A stretch of 15,982 nucleotides of DNA, taken from assembly GCA_019115685.1 (NCBI GenBank), contig DXDC01000131.1, forward strand, positions 1 through 15,982. The letters are read 5' to 3'. Position numbers and translations under genes: made by a program. Positions within the stretch are counted from its first letter, which is position 1, and each line of letters starts with the position of its first letter. Positions 6,880 through 14,804 of the stretch are shown in pieces. Below the pieces are notes generated by a model that did no database searches, was not told the DNA's origin, and was given only the letters and a program-made list of their open reading frames with translations. The stretch comes from Candidatus Agrococcus pullicola (GTDB lineage Bacteria > Actinomycetota > Actinomycetes > Actinomycetales > Microbacteriaceae).

Positions 6880-8211
6880 ATGAGCAAACAGCGAGACTCA
6901 GTGCTGAGGACTCTTGAGGAACGGGATGTTCGATTCGTTCGGCTGTGGTTCACCGACGTCGTAGGAGCCCTGAAGTCGATCGCGGTGGCACCCGCCGAGG
7001 TGGAAGCCGCTATGGAGGAGGGCTTCGGCATCGATGGTTCGGCCATCGAGGGCATGACGAGGACGCAGGAATCTGACGTGGTCGCGAAAGCCGATCCATC
7101 GACGTTCCGGCTCCTGCCCTGGCGCAGCGAGTCGGCTCCTACCGCCAGAATGTTCTGCGACGTATACACTCCTGACGGCCAGCCCGCTGCAGCCGATCCC
7201 AGGTACGTTCTGCGGCGCGCGTTGAAGAAGGCCGCTGATCTCGGCTTCACGTTCTATACACATCCCGAGATCGAGTTCTACCTGCTTCGCGGCGTCGCCA
7301 GCGGTGATCCGCAGCCGGCCGATCGAGCCGGATACTACGACAACGTACCCGGCGGGACAGCCCATGATTTCCGTCGTCAGAGCGTGCATATGCTCGAAGA
7401 CCTCGGAATCTCGGTCGAGTTCTCGCACCATGAGGCGGGCCCCGGGCAGAACGAGATCGATCTCCGGTATGCAGACGCGCTTACAACGGCCGACAACATC
7501 ATGACGTTCCGTACGGTGGTCAAGGAAGTCGCGATAGCGGAGGGCGTGCACGCCACGTTCATGCCGAAGCCGTTCGCAGAGCATCCCGGCTCCGGCATGC
7601 ACACGCACCTGTCGTTGTTCGAGGGCGAACAGAACGCGTTCTACTCCGCGGGCTCGCAGTATCGACTATCAAAAGTGGGCAGGCAGTTCCTGGCGGGGAT
7701 TCTGCATCACGCGCCTGAGTTCACAGCCGTCACGAATCAGTTCGTGAACTCCTACAAGCGATTGTGGGCGGGTGACGAGGCGCCCAGTTATGTTTCGTGG
7801 GGTCATCTGAACCGGTCCGCGCTCGTTCGGGTTCCGCTCTCGAAGCCGGGGAAGGCATCGTCGGCGCGCATCGAGTACAGGGGGCTCGATGCGGCGGCAA
7901 ATCCGTACCTTGCGTACTCGGTCCTGCTCATGGCCGGCTTGAAGGGCATCGAGGAAGAGTATGAGCTGCCGGAAGAGGCAGTCGATGCCATCCCCTCCCT
8001 TACTCGACTCGAGCGCAAGGCGCTCGGATACGCCCCGCTGCCGGAGAGCTTGAACCGAGCGCTCGAGCTCATGGAAGACTCGGAACTCGTGGCCGAAACG
8101 CTTGGGGAGCAGGTCTTCCAATTCTTCCTGCTCAACAAGCGGGAAGATTGGCAGCGCTACCGGGCGCAGGTCACTGCATGGGAGCTTGAATCGAATCTGA
8201 ATCTGCTCTAA
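6880..8211 (+). CDS. glnA2: Glutamine synthetase family protein, GlnA2 type
   Basis: This 443-residue GS type I family ligase has a GS N-terminal beta-grasp domain (about 15-100) and the catalytic domain. Active-site elements seen are IDGSAIEG at 51-58, PEIEFYLL at 129-136, GSGMHTHLS at 237-245, NQFVNSYKRL at 286-295, GDEAP with E300, NRSALVRVP and RIEYRGLDAAANPYLA. It lacks the GSI-beta insertion and the NLYDLP-type adenylylation site that GlnA carries; the tyrosine at 361 sits in a non-equivalent EEYELP context. It resembles mycobacterial GlnA2 (C-terminal half LGYAPLPESLNRAL). Some actinobacterial GlnA2/GlnA3 enzymes join glutamate to polyamines rather than to ammonia, so the substrate here is open. 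It lies 26 bases upstream of glnE and is probably co-transcribed with it, and is divergent from panB. Start choice rests on the binding site before ATG 6880. Confidence 0.93.
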   Translation: MSKQRDSVLRTLEERDVRFVRLWFTDVVGALKSIAVAPAEVEAAMEEGFGIDGSAIEGMTRTQESDVVAKADPSTFRLLPWRSESAPTARMFCDVYTPDGQPAAADPRYVLRRALKKAADLGFTFYTHPEIEFYLLRGVASGDPQPADRAGYYDNVPGGTAHDFRRQSVHMLEDLGISVEFSHHEAGPGQNEIDLRYADALTTADNIMTFRTVVKEVAIAEGVHATFMPKPFAEHPGSGMHTHLSLFEGEQNAFYSAGSQYRLSKVGRQFLAGILHHAPEFTAVTNQFVNSYKRLWAGDEAPSYVSWGHLNRSALVRVPLSKPGKASSARIEYRGLDAAANPYLAYSVLLMAGLKGIEEEYELPEEAVDAIPSLTRLERKALGYAPLPESLNRALELMEDSELVAETLGEQVFQFFLLNKREDWQRYRAQVTAWELESNLNLL

Positions 8212-8237
8212 GAGCTCGAACGGATAGGTAGCGACGA

Positions 8238-11144
8238 ATGCGAAAGCAGTCACTGCGTGCACAATTGGCGTCCGCGAAGCTGGCTGAGCCCAGCGCAGCG
8301 GCCGCCAGGATCGAGGCAACCGAAGCCTGGATCCGTGAACGCGTGCTCGGGCACCTCGAAGACTACGGGGTCGCGGCCGACCCGGACGTTGCCGTTTGGC
8401 GCACGGTTGAACTGCTGGAACGCGGCATGCCGCAGGAGCTCCTCGATGATTCCGAGACCCGCGTTGCGCTGATCAGGTTGGTCGGGGCATCGGAGGGCCT
8501 TGCGGAAGTCGTTGTCCGGATCGACCATGCCTCCGAAGAAGCGGCGCATCCGCGACCGTTGCGTTCCGCAGAGGAATATCGCAAGCTGTTGCAGGACGCG
8601 GTCGAGGATCGTGAACGCGAGGACGCGATTGTGGCACTCCGTCAGGAGTATCGTCGACGGCTGATCGAGATCGCGGCCTACGATCTGGCTCAGCAAGACC
8701 CCTTCGAGGGTCTGCCGGATGTTGCCAGCGCACTGAGCGACATAGCCGCAGCGGCGCTGGAAGCGGCTCTGACGGTTGCCCGCAGAACCGCACTGACCCG
8801 ATTCGACGAAGCGGACGTGGAGCGCGTGCAGTTCGCGATCATCGGTATGGGGAAGCTCGGAGCCCAGGAGCTCAACTACCTCAGTGATGTAGACGTCATT
8901 TGGGTGCACGGAGCAGAGGAAGGGCTCGACGAGGGCCTTGCCTCGAATATCGCGCAGTTTCTCGCGCGCGAAACCACAGCGGGCTGCTCGGCACTAGCGA
9001 TCGAGGCACCGCTGTGGGAAGTCGACGCCAACCTAAGGCCCGAAGGCAAAGACGGCGTGATCACGCGAACGCTCGCGTCGCACGTTGCCTACTACGAACG
9101 CTGGGCCAAAGACTGGGAGTTTCAAGCTCTGCTCAAGGCCAGGCACGTCGCGGGGGACGTCGCGCTGGGCCGCGCCTACGAAGAGTCGATAGCACCTTTC
9201 GTATGGTCATCGTCATCCAGAGACAACTTTGTCTCATCGGTCCATAGAATGCGGGAAAGGGTTACGGACAACATTTCTCCTGAGGAAGTGGACCGGCAGC
9301 TCAAGCTCGGCCCAGGGGGTCTGCGCGACATCGAGTTCACCGTGCAGTTGTTGCAGCTCGTTCACGGCGCTGCGGACGATGCGATTCGCCAGCGCGCAAC
9401 TCTCGAAGCACTCGATGCATTGGACGACGGTGGATACATCGGCAGGCAGGATGCCCAAGAGTTCTCCGAGCACTACAGGTTCCTCAGGCTGCTCGAGCAT
9501 CGAATTCAGATGTGGCGCATGACCCGCACGCACCTGATGCCAGACGAAGATGAGGACCTCAGACGACTTGCCCGCTCGGTGGGCATGAAGAGCGCAGACA
9601 AGCTCACGAAGCGGTGGCATGCGGTGCGCAGAGCGGTACGAGAACTCCATCAGCGCATCTTCTACCGGCCGCTGCTCGCGGCGGTCGCCGCGCTGCCGGA
9701 TTCGCAGACTCGGCTCACAAGCGGGCAGGCGGCAGATCGACTCACCGCGATCGGCTTCGCGGACGCCCAGACGGCGCTGTCACACATCGCCGCACTCACC
9801 TCAGGGGTGTCCCGCCGTGCACAGATACAGAAGCTGCTGCTGCCGGTACTGCTGCAGTGGTTCTCCGACGGACCGGACCCCGACGCTGGTCTGCTGGCCT
9901 TCCGCAGGCTGAGCGAGGCGCTCGGCGAGTCGCCCTGGTATCTTTCGATGCTGCGAGACTCGAACGTCGCCGCGGAGCGTCTGGCGTTCCTGCTGTCCAC
10001 CTCGAAGCTCATAGCGAGCCTCATGGAACGCATGCCGCAGTCGGCGTCCTGGATCGGCGCATCCGAGTCACTGCAACCGGTGCCGGAGCAGGAACTGCTC
10101 GACGAGGCCATCGCGCTCGTGAAGCGGCACATCGATGATGAAAAACAGGCGGGCGAGGCACTGAAAAGCCTGCGTCGACGCGAACTGCTGCGCGCTGCCA
10201 TGGCGAGCGCACTCGGGCTCTCGGACGCGCTGCACTCGGCGGCCGCACTGGTTTCGATCGGCAGGGTCGTGTTGCAAGCCGCAATCTACCTGCATGGGCG
10301 CGACCGTGACTTCGAATTCGCGATCATCGCGATGGGGCGCACAGGCGGAAGAGAAGTGGGTTTCGGCAGCGATCTCGATGTCATGTACGTGTGCAGGGGT
10401 GACGAACGCGCGACCGAGCGCGCGACAGCACTCGTTCGCTCGATCGGCCAGACGGTGACCGACCCGGTTGTAAAGTTCGAACTCGACTCCGGCCTCCGGC
10501 CGGAGGGAAGGAAGGGCCCGCTCGTACGTTCGCTCGAGAGCTACCGTCGGTACTACGAGCGGTGGAGCGACACGTGGGAGGCACAGGCTCTGCTTCGAGC
10601 AGCGCCGTTCGTGGGTGACGATCAACTCACGAAGGACTTCTTCTCGCTGATCGACCCGCTGCGCTATACGACGCGCTTCACATCGAGGGACGCGCGAGAG
10701 ATCCGGCGGATCAAGGCGAGGGTCGAAGGCGAGCGCCTGCCGCAGAACGCCGATCGGAGGCGACATCTGAAGCTCGGTGCCGGCTCTCTGTCGGACGTCG
10801 AATGGCTCGTGCAACTCCTGCAGCTGCAGCACGCGGGTGAGTTCTCATCCCTTCGCACGCCCTCTACGCTGGAGGCCCTCGCAGCACTCGGTCGAGCCGA
10901 GATCGTCTCCGTTGAGGACGAGGCGACCATGGAGAGCGCTTGGACGCTATCGTCGCGGCTTCGCAACGCGTTGGCCTTGGCTCAGGCTCGCACCATCGAT
11001 GTCCTGCCCTACGACCGGGTGCACTTGGAGACGATCGCGCGCATCCTCGGCTATCCTGCCGGGGCGGCGAGCACACTTGAGGACGACTATCTGCACGCCA
11101 CGAGGCGCGCTCGCCGTGTCTTCGAGCGATTGTTCTTCGAATAG
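8238..11144 (+). CDS. glnE: Bifunctional glutamine synthetase adenylyltransferase/deadenylylase GlnE
   Basis: GlnE (968 residues, close to family length) adds AMP to, and removes it from, a tyrosine of GSI-beta glutamine synthetase. It has two homologous nucleotidyltransferase halves. The N-terminal half carries GMGKLGAQELNYLSDVDV at 203-220 and EVDANLRPEG near 261-270. The C-terminal half carries AMGRTGGREVGFGSDLDV at 698-715 and ELDSGLRPEG near 748-757. Each is followed by a helical domain containing LKLGPGGLRDIEF (355-367) and LKLGAGSLSDVEW (844-856). By family precedent the N-half deadenylylates and the C-half adenylylates. Both Asp pairs (217/219 and 712/714) are intact, so both activities look functional. 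The target is probably the convergent neighbour glnA. The start is ATG 8238 with a weak AGGTAG upstream. Transcription ends at the hairpin directly after the stop. Confidence 0.96.
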   Translation: MRKQSLRAQLASAKLAEPSAAAARIEATEAWIRERVLGHLEDYGVAADPDVAVWRTVELLERGMPQELLDDSETRVALIRLVGASEGLAEVVVRIDHASEEAAHPRPLRSAEEYRKLLQDAVEDREREDAIVALRQEYRRRLIEIAAYDLAQQDPFEGLPDVASALSDIAAAALEAALTVARRTALTRFDEADVERVQFAIIGMGKLGAQELNYLSDVDVIWVHGAEEGLDEGLASNIAQFLARETTAGCSALAIEAPLWEVDANLRPEGKDGVITRTLASHVAYYERWAKDWEFQALLKARHVAGDVALGRAYEESIAPFVWSSSSRDNFVSSVHRMRERVTDNISPEEVDRQLKLGPGGLRDIEFTVQLLQLVHGAADDAIRQRATLEALDALDDGGYIGRQDAQEFSEHYRFLRLLEHRIQMWRMTRTHLMPDEDEDLRRLARSVGMKSADKLTKRWHAVRRAVRELHQRIFYRPLLAAVAALPDSQTRLTSGQAADRLTAIGFADAQTALSHIAALTSGVSRRAQIQKLLLPVLLQWFSDGPDPDAGLLAFRRLSEALGESPWYLSMLRDSNVAAERLAFLLSTSKLIASLMERMPQSASWIGASESLQPVPEQELLDEAIALVKRHIDDEKQAGEALKSLRRRELLRAAMASALGLSDALHSAAALVSIGRVVLQAAIYLHGRDRDFEFAIIAMGRTGGREVGFGSDLDVMYVCRGDERATERATALVRSIGQTVTDPVVKFELDSGLRPEGRKGPLVRSLESYRRYYERWSDTWEAQALLRAAPFVGDDQLTKDFFSLIDPLRYTTRFTSRDAREIRRIKARVEGERLPQNADRRRHLKLGAGSLSDVEWLVQLLQLQHAGEFSSLRTPSTLEALAALGRAEIVSVEDEATMESAWTLSSRLRNALALAQARTIDVLPYDRVHLETIARILGYPAGAASTLEDDYLHATRRARRVFERLFFE

Positions 11145-11149
11145 GCAAT

Positions 11150-11189
11150 GAGAAACGGGGCCGGAGCACTGCGCTCCGGCCCCGTTCTC
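11150..11189. terminator. Bidirectional intrinsic terminator between glnE and glnA
   Basis: GAGAAACGGGGCCGGAGC at 11150-11167 pairs with GCTCCGGCCCCGTTCTC at 11173-11189. This gives a stem of about 17 pairs with one bulged A and a 5-base loop. It begins 5 bases after the glnE stop and lies 7 bases beyond the glnA stop on the other strand. It therefore suits both converging transcripts. Trailing U tracts are weak in both directions, typical of high-GC actinobacterial terminators. Confidence 0.88.
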
Positions 11190-11196
11190 GACAGGC

Positions 11197-12621
11197 TTAC
11201 ACCCCGTAGTAGAGCTCGAACTCGTACGGGTGCGGACGCTGCGCCAGCGGCAGGATCTCCGTCTCGCGCTTGTACGTGACCCAGTTGTCGATCAGGTCCT
11301 GCGTGAAGACGTTGCCCTCGAGCAGGAACTCGTGGTCGGCCTCCAGCGCCTGCAGCGCTTCTTCCAGTGTTCCCGGGACCGTGGGGATGTCCGCGAGTTC
11401 CTCGGGCGGGAGCTCGTAGAGGTCTTTATCTACGGGCTCGTGGGGCTCGATACGGTTTTTGATGCCGTCGATGCCAGCCATGAGCATCGCCGAGAATGCG
11501 AGGTACGGGTTACTCGAGGCGTCGGGGGCTCTGAACTCGATGCGCTTCGCCTTGGGGTTGGTACCCGTAATGGGGATGCGGATCGCAGCCGACCGGTTGC
11601 CCGCCGAATACACGAGGTTGACAGGAGCTTCGAAGCCCTTGACGAGTCGGCGGTACGAGTTGACCGTCGGGTTCGTAAAGGCAAGCAGCGCGCCAGCGTG
11701 CTTGAGAATGCCCCCGATGTACCAGCGCGCAGTGTCCGACAGCCCAGCGTATCCTGACTCATCGTAGAAGAGCGGTTTACCGTCCTTCCACAGCGACTGA
11801 TGAACGTGCATTCCGGAGCCGTTGTCACCGTAAATAGGCTTGGGCATGAACGTCGCCGTGAATCCGTACTCGTCTGCGGTGTTCTTGATGATGTACTTGA
11901 ACTTCAGCACATCATCCGCAGAGTGCAGCAGAGTATCGAACTTGTAGTTGATCTCCGCCTGTCCCGCGGTGCCCACCTCGTGGTGGGCACGCTCGACCTC
12001 GAGGCCAACGGCCTCGAGCTGCAGTACCATCTGATCGCGCAGATCCGCCTGCTTATCGGTGGGGGAGACCGGGAAGTAACCGCCCTTGTACGGCGTCTTG
12101 TTGCCGAGGTTGCCGCCCTCCTCCTTGCGGCCGCTGTTCCAAGCGCCCTCGATCGCGTCCACTTCGAAGAATGAACGGTTCGGAACCACCTCGTGGCGTA
12201 CCTCGTCGAAGATGTAGAACTCCGCCTCGGGGGCGAAGAAGGCTGTGTCGGCGATCCCCGTCGACGCAAGGTACTGCTGCGCCTTGTTCGCGACCTGGCG
12301 GGGGTCGCGGTGGTAGATGTCGCCGGTGCCGGGGTTGTAGATGTCGAAGACGATCACGAGGGTTTTCGCGACGCGGAAGGGGTCCACGTACGCGGTCGTG
12401 ACGTCGGGGATGAGCTGCATGTCCGACTCGTGGATGTTCGCGAAGCCGCGAATCGACGAACCGTCGAACAACTGGCCGACCGAGAAGAAGTCTTCATCCA
12501 CGGTCGAGGCGGGGATCGTGAAGTGCTGCTGAACTCCGGGGAGGTCGGTGAAACGCACGTCGACGAACTGAACCCCCTCATCCTGGATGAATTGCAGTAG
12601 CTCGGCTGAATCCTTGAACAT
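11197..12621 (-). CDS. glnA: Type I glutamine synthetase GlnA (GSI-beta)
   Basis: GlnA (474 residues) makes glutamine from glutamate, ammonia and ATP and is the main assimilatory enzyme, acting as a cytoplasmic dodecamer. Motifs seen are FDGSSIRGF at 52-60, APEAEFYIF at 130-138, [11 protein letters not shown] at 268-278, [10 protein letters not shown] with GFEAP near 317-333, and [17 protein letters not shown]. The GSI-beta insertion around 145-190 and the adenylylation site KDLYELP with Tyr402 are present, so it should be modified by the adjacent GlnE. The ATG has AGGAGG upstream at an unusually short 3-base spacing. It lies 24 bases downstream of the DUF4191 gene on the same strand and may share its transcript. 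A hairpin inside that gene lies 72-98 bases before this start. The 3' end converges on glnE. Confidence 0.97.
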   Translation of the reverse strand: MFKDSAELLQFIQDEGVQFVDVRFTDLPGVQQHFTIPASTVDEDFFSVGQLFDGSSIRGFANIHESDMQLIPDVTTAYVDPFRVAKTLVIVFDIYNPGTGDIYHRDPRQVANKAQQYLASTGIADTAFFAPEAEFYIFDEVRHEVVPNRSFFEVDAIEGAWNSGRKEEGGNLGNKTPYKGGYFPVSPTDKQADLRDQMVLQLEAVGLEVERAHHEVGTAGQAEINYKFDTLLHSADDVLKFKYIIKNTADEYGFTATFMPKPIYGDNGSGMHVHQSLWKDGKPLFYDESGYAGLSDTARWYIGGILKHAGALLAFTNPTVNSYRRLVKGFEAPVNLVYSAGNRSAAIRIPITGTNPKAKRIEFRAPDASSNPYLAFSAMLMAGIDGIKNRIEPHEPVDKDLYELPPEELADIPTVPGTLEEALQALEADHEFLLEGNVFTQDLIDNWVTYKRETEILPLAQRPHPYEFELYYGV

Positions 12622-12624
12622 GAT

Positions 12625-12630
12625 CCTCCT
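12625..12630 (-). promoter_or_regulatory. glnA ribosome binding site
   Basis: AGGAGG on the minus strand is a perfect anti-Shine-Dalgarno match, with only three bases (ATC) between it and the glnA ATG. It fixes the start. An ATCCT a little upstream could pair with the overlapping AGGAT, but at 5 pairs this is too weak to assert. Confidence 0.75.
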
Positions 12631-12645
12631 GTCGTTAAGGATTTC

Positions 12646-13338
12646 CTACCGGGGGCGTCCGGGACGCACGCGTCTCGGATCAATACCCTTCGGTATGGGC
12701 AAATTGAGGTTGCCCATACTCGAGAGTCGATTCGCGACCTGAATGACCTCGGGCTTGGACAGCTGCTTGGGCAGCTTCTTCATAGCCTTGGTGAGACCAC
12801 CGAGTTGCAGGTCCGACTCGGGACCGATGTGAAGAATGTGGACGGGCACGTTCTTCACGGTCCGTGCCAGCTGGGTCTGCTGTTCACGGAGCATACGTTC
12901 GGTTCGGCTCTTCACGCCCTCGACAATGAGCACGATCCCGCACCGACCGACTGCGCGGTAGATAGCGTCCTGGGTTTTCGGGTTGACGCCGACAGGCATC
13001 TCACTCGTTCGCCAGGTGCCTCGCAACCCGCTCTTGAGGATGCTCCCGACTGCGCCGGGACGACCCTCCATCTGCTTCAGCGCCGCCCGCTCAGCACGTC
13101 GGCTCATCACGATCATGGCCAGGAGGAAGCCGACGAAGATCGACGTGACGATCCAGAGGATCTGAATGAACAGGCTGTCATTGAAGACGAGCGTTGACGT
13201 GGTGACGAGCACCACGGGCGCGAGGAACGCCACGATCATGAGCGGCAGAGCGAGCTTATCGAGACGGCGGGTCATCTTGAAGACCTGCCACATCGTCTTG
13301 AGTCTGCCCGGCTCCTTGCCCTGATCGTTTCTTGCCAT
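12646..13338 (-). CDS. DUF4191 domain-containing membrane protein
   Basis: This 230-residue protein belongs to the actinobacterial DUF4191 family, of unknown function, regularly found near glnA and lipoate/E2 genes. A basic N-terminus (1-28) is followed by two membrane helices at about 29-51 (LALPLMIVAFLAPVVLV) and 57-77 (FIQILWIVTSIFVGFLLAMIV). A soluble, mostly basic domain of about 150 residues follows, presumably cytoplasmic, containing GRPGAVGSILKSGLRGTWRT and AVGRCGIVLIVEG. It ends in a basic tail. The start ATG 13338 (MARNDQG) was chosen over an upstream in-frame start at 13410 because the family begins shortly before the LKTMWQVFKMTRR block. No Shine-Dalgarno is present and a TANNNT element lies 7 bases upstream, suggesting a leaderless mRNA. 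Downstream is glnA at 24 bases, so co-transcription is likely. Confidence 0.88.
   Translation of the reverse strand: MARNDQGKEPGRLKTMWQVFKMTRRLDKLALPLMIVAFLAPVVLVTTSTLVFNDSLFIQILWIVTSIFVGFLLAMIVMSRRAERAALKQMEGRPGAVGSILKSGLRGTWRTSEMPVGVNPKTQDAIYRAVGRCGIVLIVEGVKSRTERMLREQQTQLARTVKNVPVHILHIGPESDLQLGGLTKAMKKLPKQLSKPEVIQVANRLSSMGNLNLPIPKGIDPRRVRPGRPR
12693..12719 (-). promoter_or_regulatory. Perfect 10-bp hairpin upstream of glnA, inside the DUF4191 gene
   Basis: GTATGGGCAA at 12693-12702 and TTGCCCATAC at 12710-12719 form a perfect 10-bp inverted repeat with a 7-base loop. It lies 72-98 bases before the glnA ATG. GGTAT at 12692-12696 can alternatively pair with ATACC at 12683-12687, so the two stems are mutually exclusive in RNA. 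The sequence is within DUF4191 codons (around SSMGNLNLPIPKG). It could be an operator, processing site or attenuator; function is unproven. Confidence 0.35.
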
Positions 13339-13345
13339 GACGACC

Positions 13346-13351
13346 AGTTTA
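13346..13351 (-). promoter_or_regulatory. Putative -10 element of a leaderless DUF4191(-glnA) promoter
   Basis: On the minus strand this reads TAAACT, ending 7 bases before ATG 13338. This is the same geometry as at the HIT gene. A second candidate, TAGGAT, lies at 13355-13360. No Shine-Dalgarno precedes the start and no -35 box is clear. In the 122-base divergent gap 13339-13460 I see no other convincing signal. Confidence 0.35.
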
Positions 13352-13460
13352 GCGATCCTAGCGACGTCCGGTTGACAAACTCGCGCCTCACAGGCCCGAT
13401 CTGTCCACATCGTTACCGTATCGAGAGCGAACCTAGCGCAGAATCGGGCACATTCGATGG

Positions 13461-14801
13461 ATGCAACGGCAGCAGAAAATTGATCAGCCGCACTTCGTCG
13501 AGCGAGTGCGGCGAGTGTCGTCTAACGGGAGCTGCTCACACAGCGTGGCCACTCTCGACGGCAGCGTGGTGCTCCTCTGCAGCGGATCGGCGGACACACG
13601 ATCGCAGATTGCGCAAAGTCTCGCGGCCGCGAGCCGTGTCGCGCACGACCACCTCCTGCATCCTGAGGACTACTGGACGGAGGAGGAGACTCTCGTCGCA
13701 GTGTATAGGCCGCCGCAGCGGACTCTCGCGGATCTGCTGCGCGATGGGAACCTCAGCGATGGTGCGGCCGTAACCGTGCTGGTTCCGGCTCTGGAGGCCC
13801 TTGAGGCGCTGCACAGTGCGGGCATTGCGGGAGTCGACTTCGGGTTGGACTCCGTGTACGTGGATGAGGCCGGGGCTCCCAAAATCTCGTTGCACGGTAC
13901 CGAGGTGCGAACAAACGCGCCGACCGTGCACTGGCGGCGAACCGACGTGCGCGTGGAGCAAGACGCCGTTGCGGCGGAGGCATTGCTATCGCGTCTGCTC
14001 GCCGACTCCGACGGAGTGCCGAAGGACGTGCGTGCGTCCTACGCGGAACGACGCTGGCAACAGGCCGCTGAGGCACTCTTGGCATGGCGGCAGCCCCTGG
14101 CACTGTCGGCGGTCATTGAGTCTGATGCAGCACGTGGCCGTGCGGAAACGCGGGTGACAAGAAGGCAGTTGCGGCATGCAGGGCGTGACGCGATGCGCAG
14201 GGGATGGTGGCTTGGGATCGAGCGAATCAGCACCGGGGTGCGGAGGCTCGTTGCCGAGTTCCTTCCCTCCTTGCGATCCGTGCGTCGCAGCGTATGGATC
14301 ATGGGTGCGCTGGGAGTGAGCGCAGCGGTCGCAGCGGGGGTTTTCGTGCTCTGGACCCCCGGGTCTTCGGAAGGAGCGAGGACCGAGGGTGGGGAGACCC
14401 CGGATTCAGAACTTTTCAGCGACTACGCGGAGGAGGCAGGGCAGTCAGAATTCATTGAAACGGATAGGCAAGGGCAATCAGACAGCTCGCAGAGCACGCC
14501 GGACGCGGATGAGGGGACTATAGCCGCCGTTCTCGAGGAGCTTCTCTTCGAGCGTGAAGCGTGCCTTGGAAGCGGCGACATCGAGTGTCTCGGCGAGGTC
14601 GTTATGGCCGGGACATTGCTGTACAGCGACGACGCTTCCGGTATGCCGCAGTGGCGCGCTCCGAAGTCCGTCGACGTGCAAATCGACCAACACCTCGGCG
14701 ACGCGGTTATCGCAACCGTCGTCTCAGAGGAACAACCGGTCTCGGTGCTCGCAGTGAACACCGAGACCGGTTGGCTGCTACGTGAAATATGGCCCGCGTA
14801 G
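13461..14801 (+). CDS. Putative membrane-anchored pseudokinase with extracytoplasmic domain (function unknown)
   Basis: This 446-residue protein matches no named gene I recognise. Residues 20-215 look like a degenerate Ser/Thr-kinase fold. LVAVYRPPQRTLADLL (78-93) resembles the hinge region. LVPALEALEALHSAGIAG (107-124) and VYVDEAGAPKISLHG (132-146) resemble the helix and strands around a catalytic loop. The beta-3 lysine, HRD and DFG are all missing, so catalysis is not expected. A basic stretch (228-277) leads to one membrane helix at about 278-298. Beyond it come an acidic, Ser/Gly-rich linker (299-350) and an outer domain (352-446) with two cysteines, C368 and C376, that may be bonded; its R-x-x-C plus terminal beta pattern suggests an NTF2-like fold, tentatively. 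Topology is inside-out from positive charges. ATG 13461 lacks a clear Shine-Dalgarno. It is divergent from DUF4191 and convergent with sucB, so probably monocistronic. Confidence 0.75.
   Translation: MQRQQKIDQPHFVERVRRVSSNGSCSHSVATLDGSVVLLCSGSADTRSQIAQSLAAASRVAHDHLLHPEDYWTEEETLVAVYRPPQRTLADLLRDGNLSDGAAVTVLVPALEALEALHSAGIAGVDFGLDSVYVDEAGAPKISLHGTEVRTNAPTVHWRRTDVRVEQDAVAAEALLSRLLADSDGVPKDVRASYAERRWQQAAEALLAWRQPLALSAVIESDAARGRAETRVTRRQLRHAGRDAMRRGWWLGIERISTGVRRLVAEFLPSLRSVRRSVWIMGALGVSAAVAAGVFVLWTPGSSEGARTEGGETPDSELFSDYAEEAGQSEFIETDRQGQSDSSQSTPDADEGTIAAVLEELLFEREACLGSGDIECLGEVVMAGTLLYSDDASGMPQWRAPKSVDVQIDQHLGDAVIATVVSEEQPVSVLAVNTETGWLLREIWPA
14733..14773 (-). terminator. Hairpin inside the convergent gene, likely sucB terminator
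   Basis: CAACCGGTCTCGGTG at 14733-14747 and CACCGAGACCGGTTG at 14759-14773 form a perfect 15-bp stem with an 11-base loop. On the minus strand it starts 32 bases beyond the sucB stop and is followed by TTCCTCTG, a modest U-rich tail. The plus-strand side has no U-rich tail. It lies within the last codons of the pseudokinase gene (QPVSVLAVNTETGW), so that gene's coding sequence carries the sucB terminator. Confidence 0.7.
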
Positions 14802-14804
14802 TCG

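Noticed and set aside
13372..13377. TTGACA as a -35 box for the pseudokinase gene
   Set aside because: No acceptable -10 hexamer lies 16-19 bases downstream; the sequence there is CCGATC-like.
13339..13410. In-frame upstream start of DUF4191 at 13410
   Set aside because: The extra 24 residues are unlike the family N-terminus and would place the likely -10 element inside the gene.
13394..13449. 7-bp inverted repeat GCCCGAT/ATCGGGC flanking the start region of the pseudokinase gene
   Set aside because: The arms are 42 bases apart and short, so chance occurrence is likely in GC-rich DNA.
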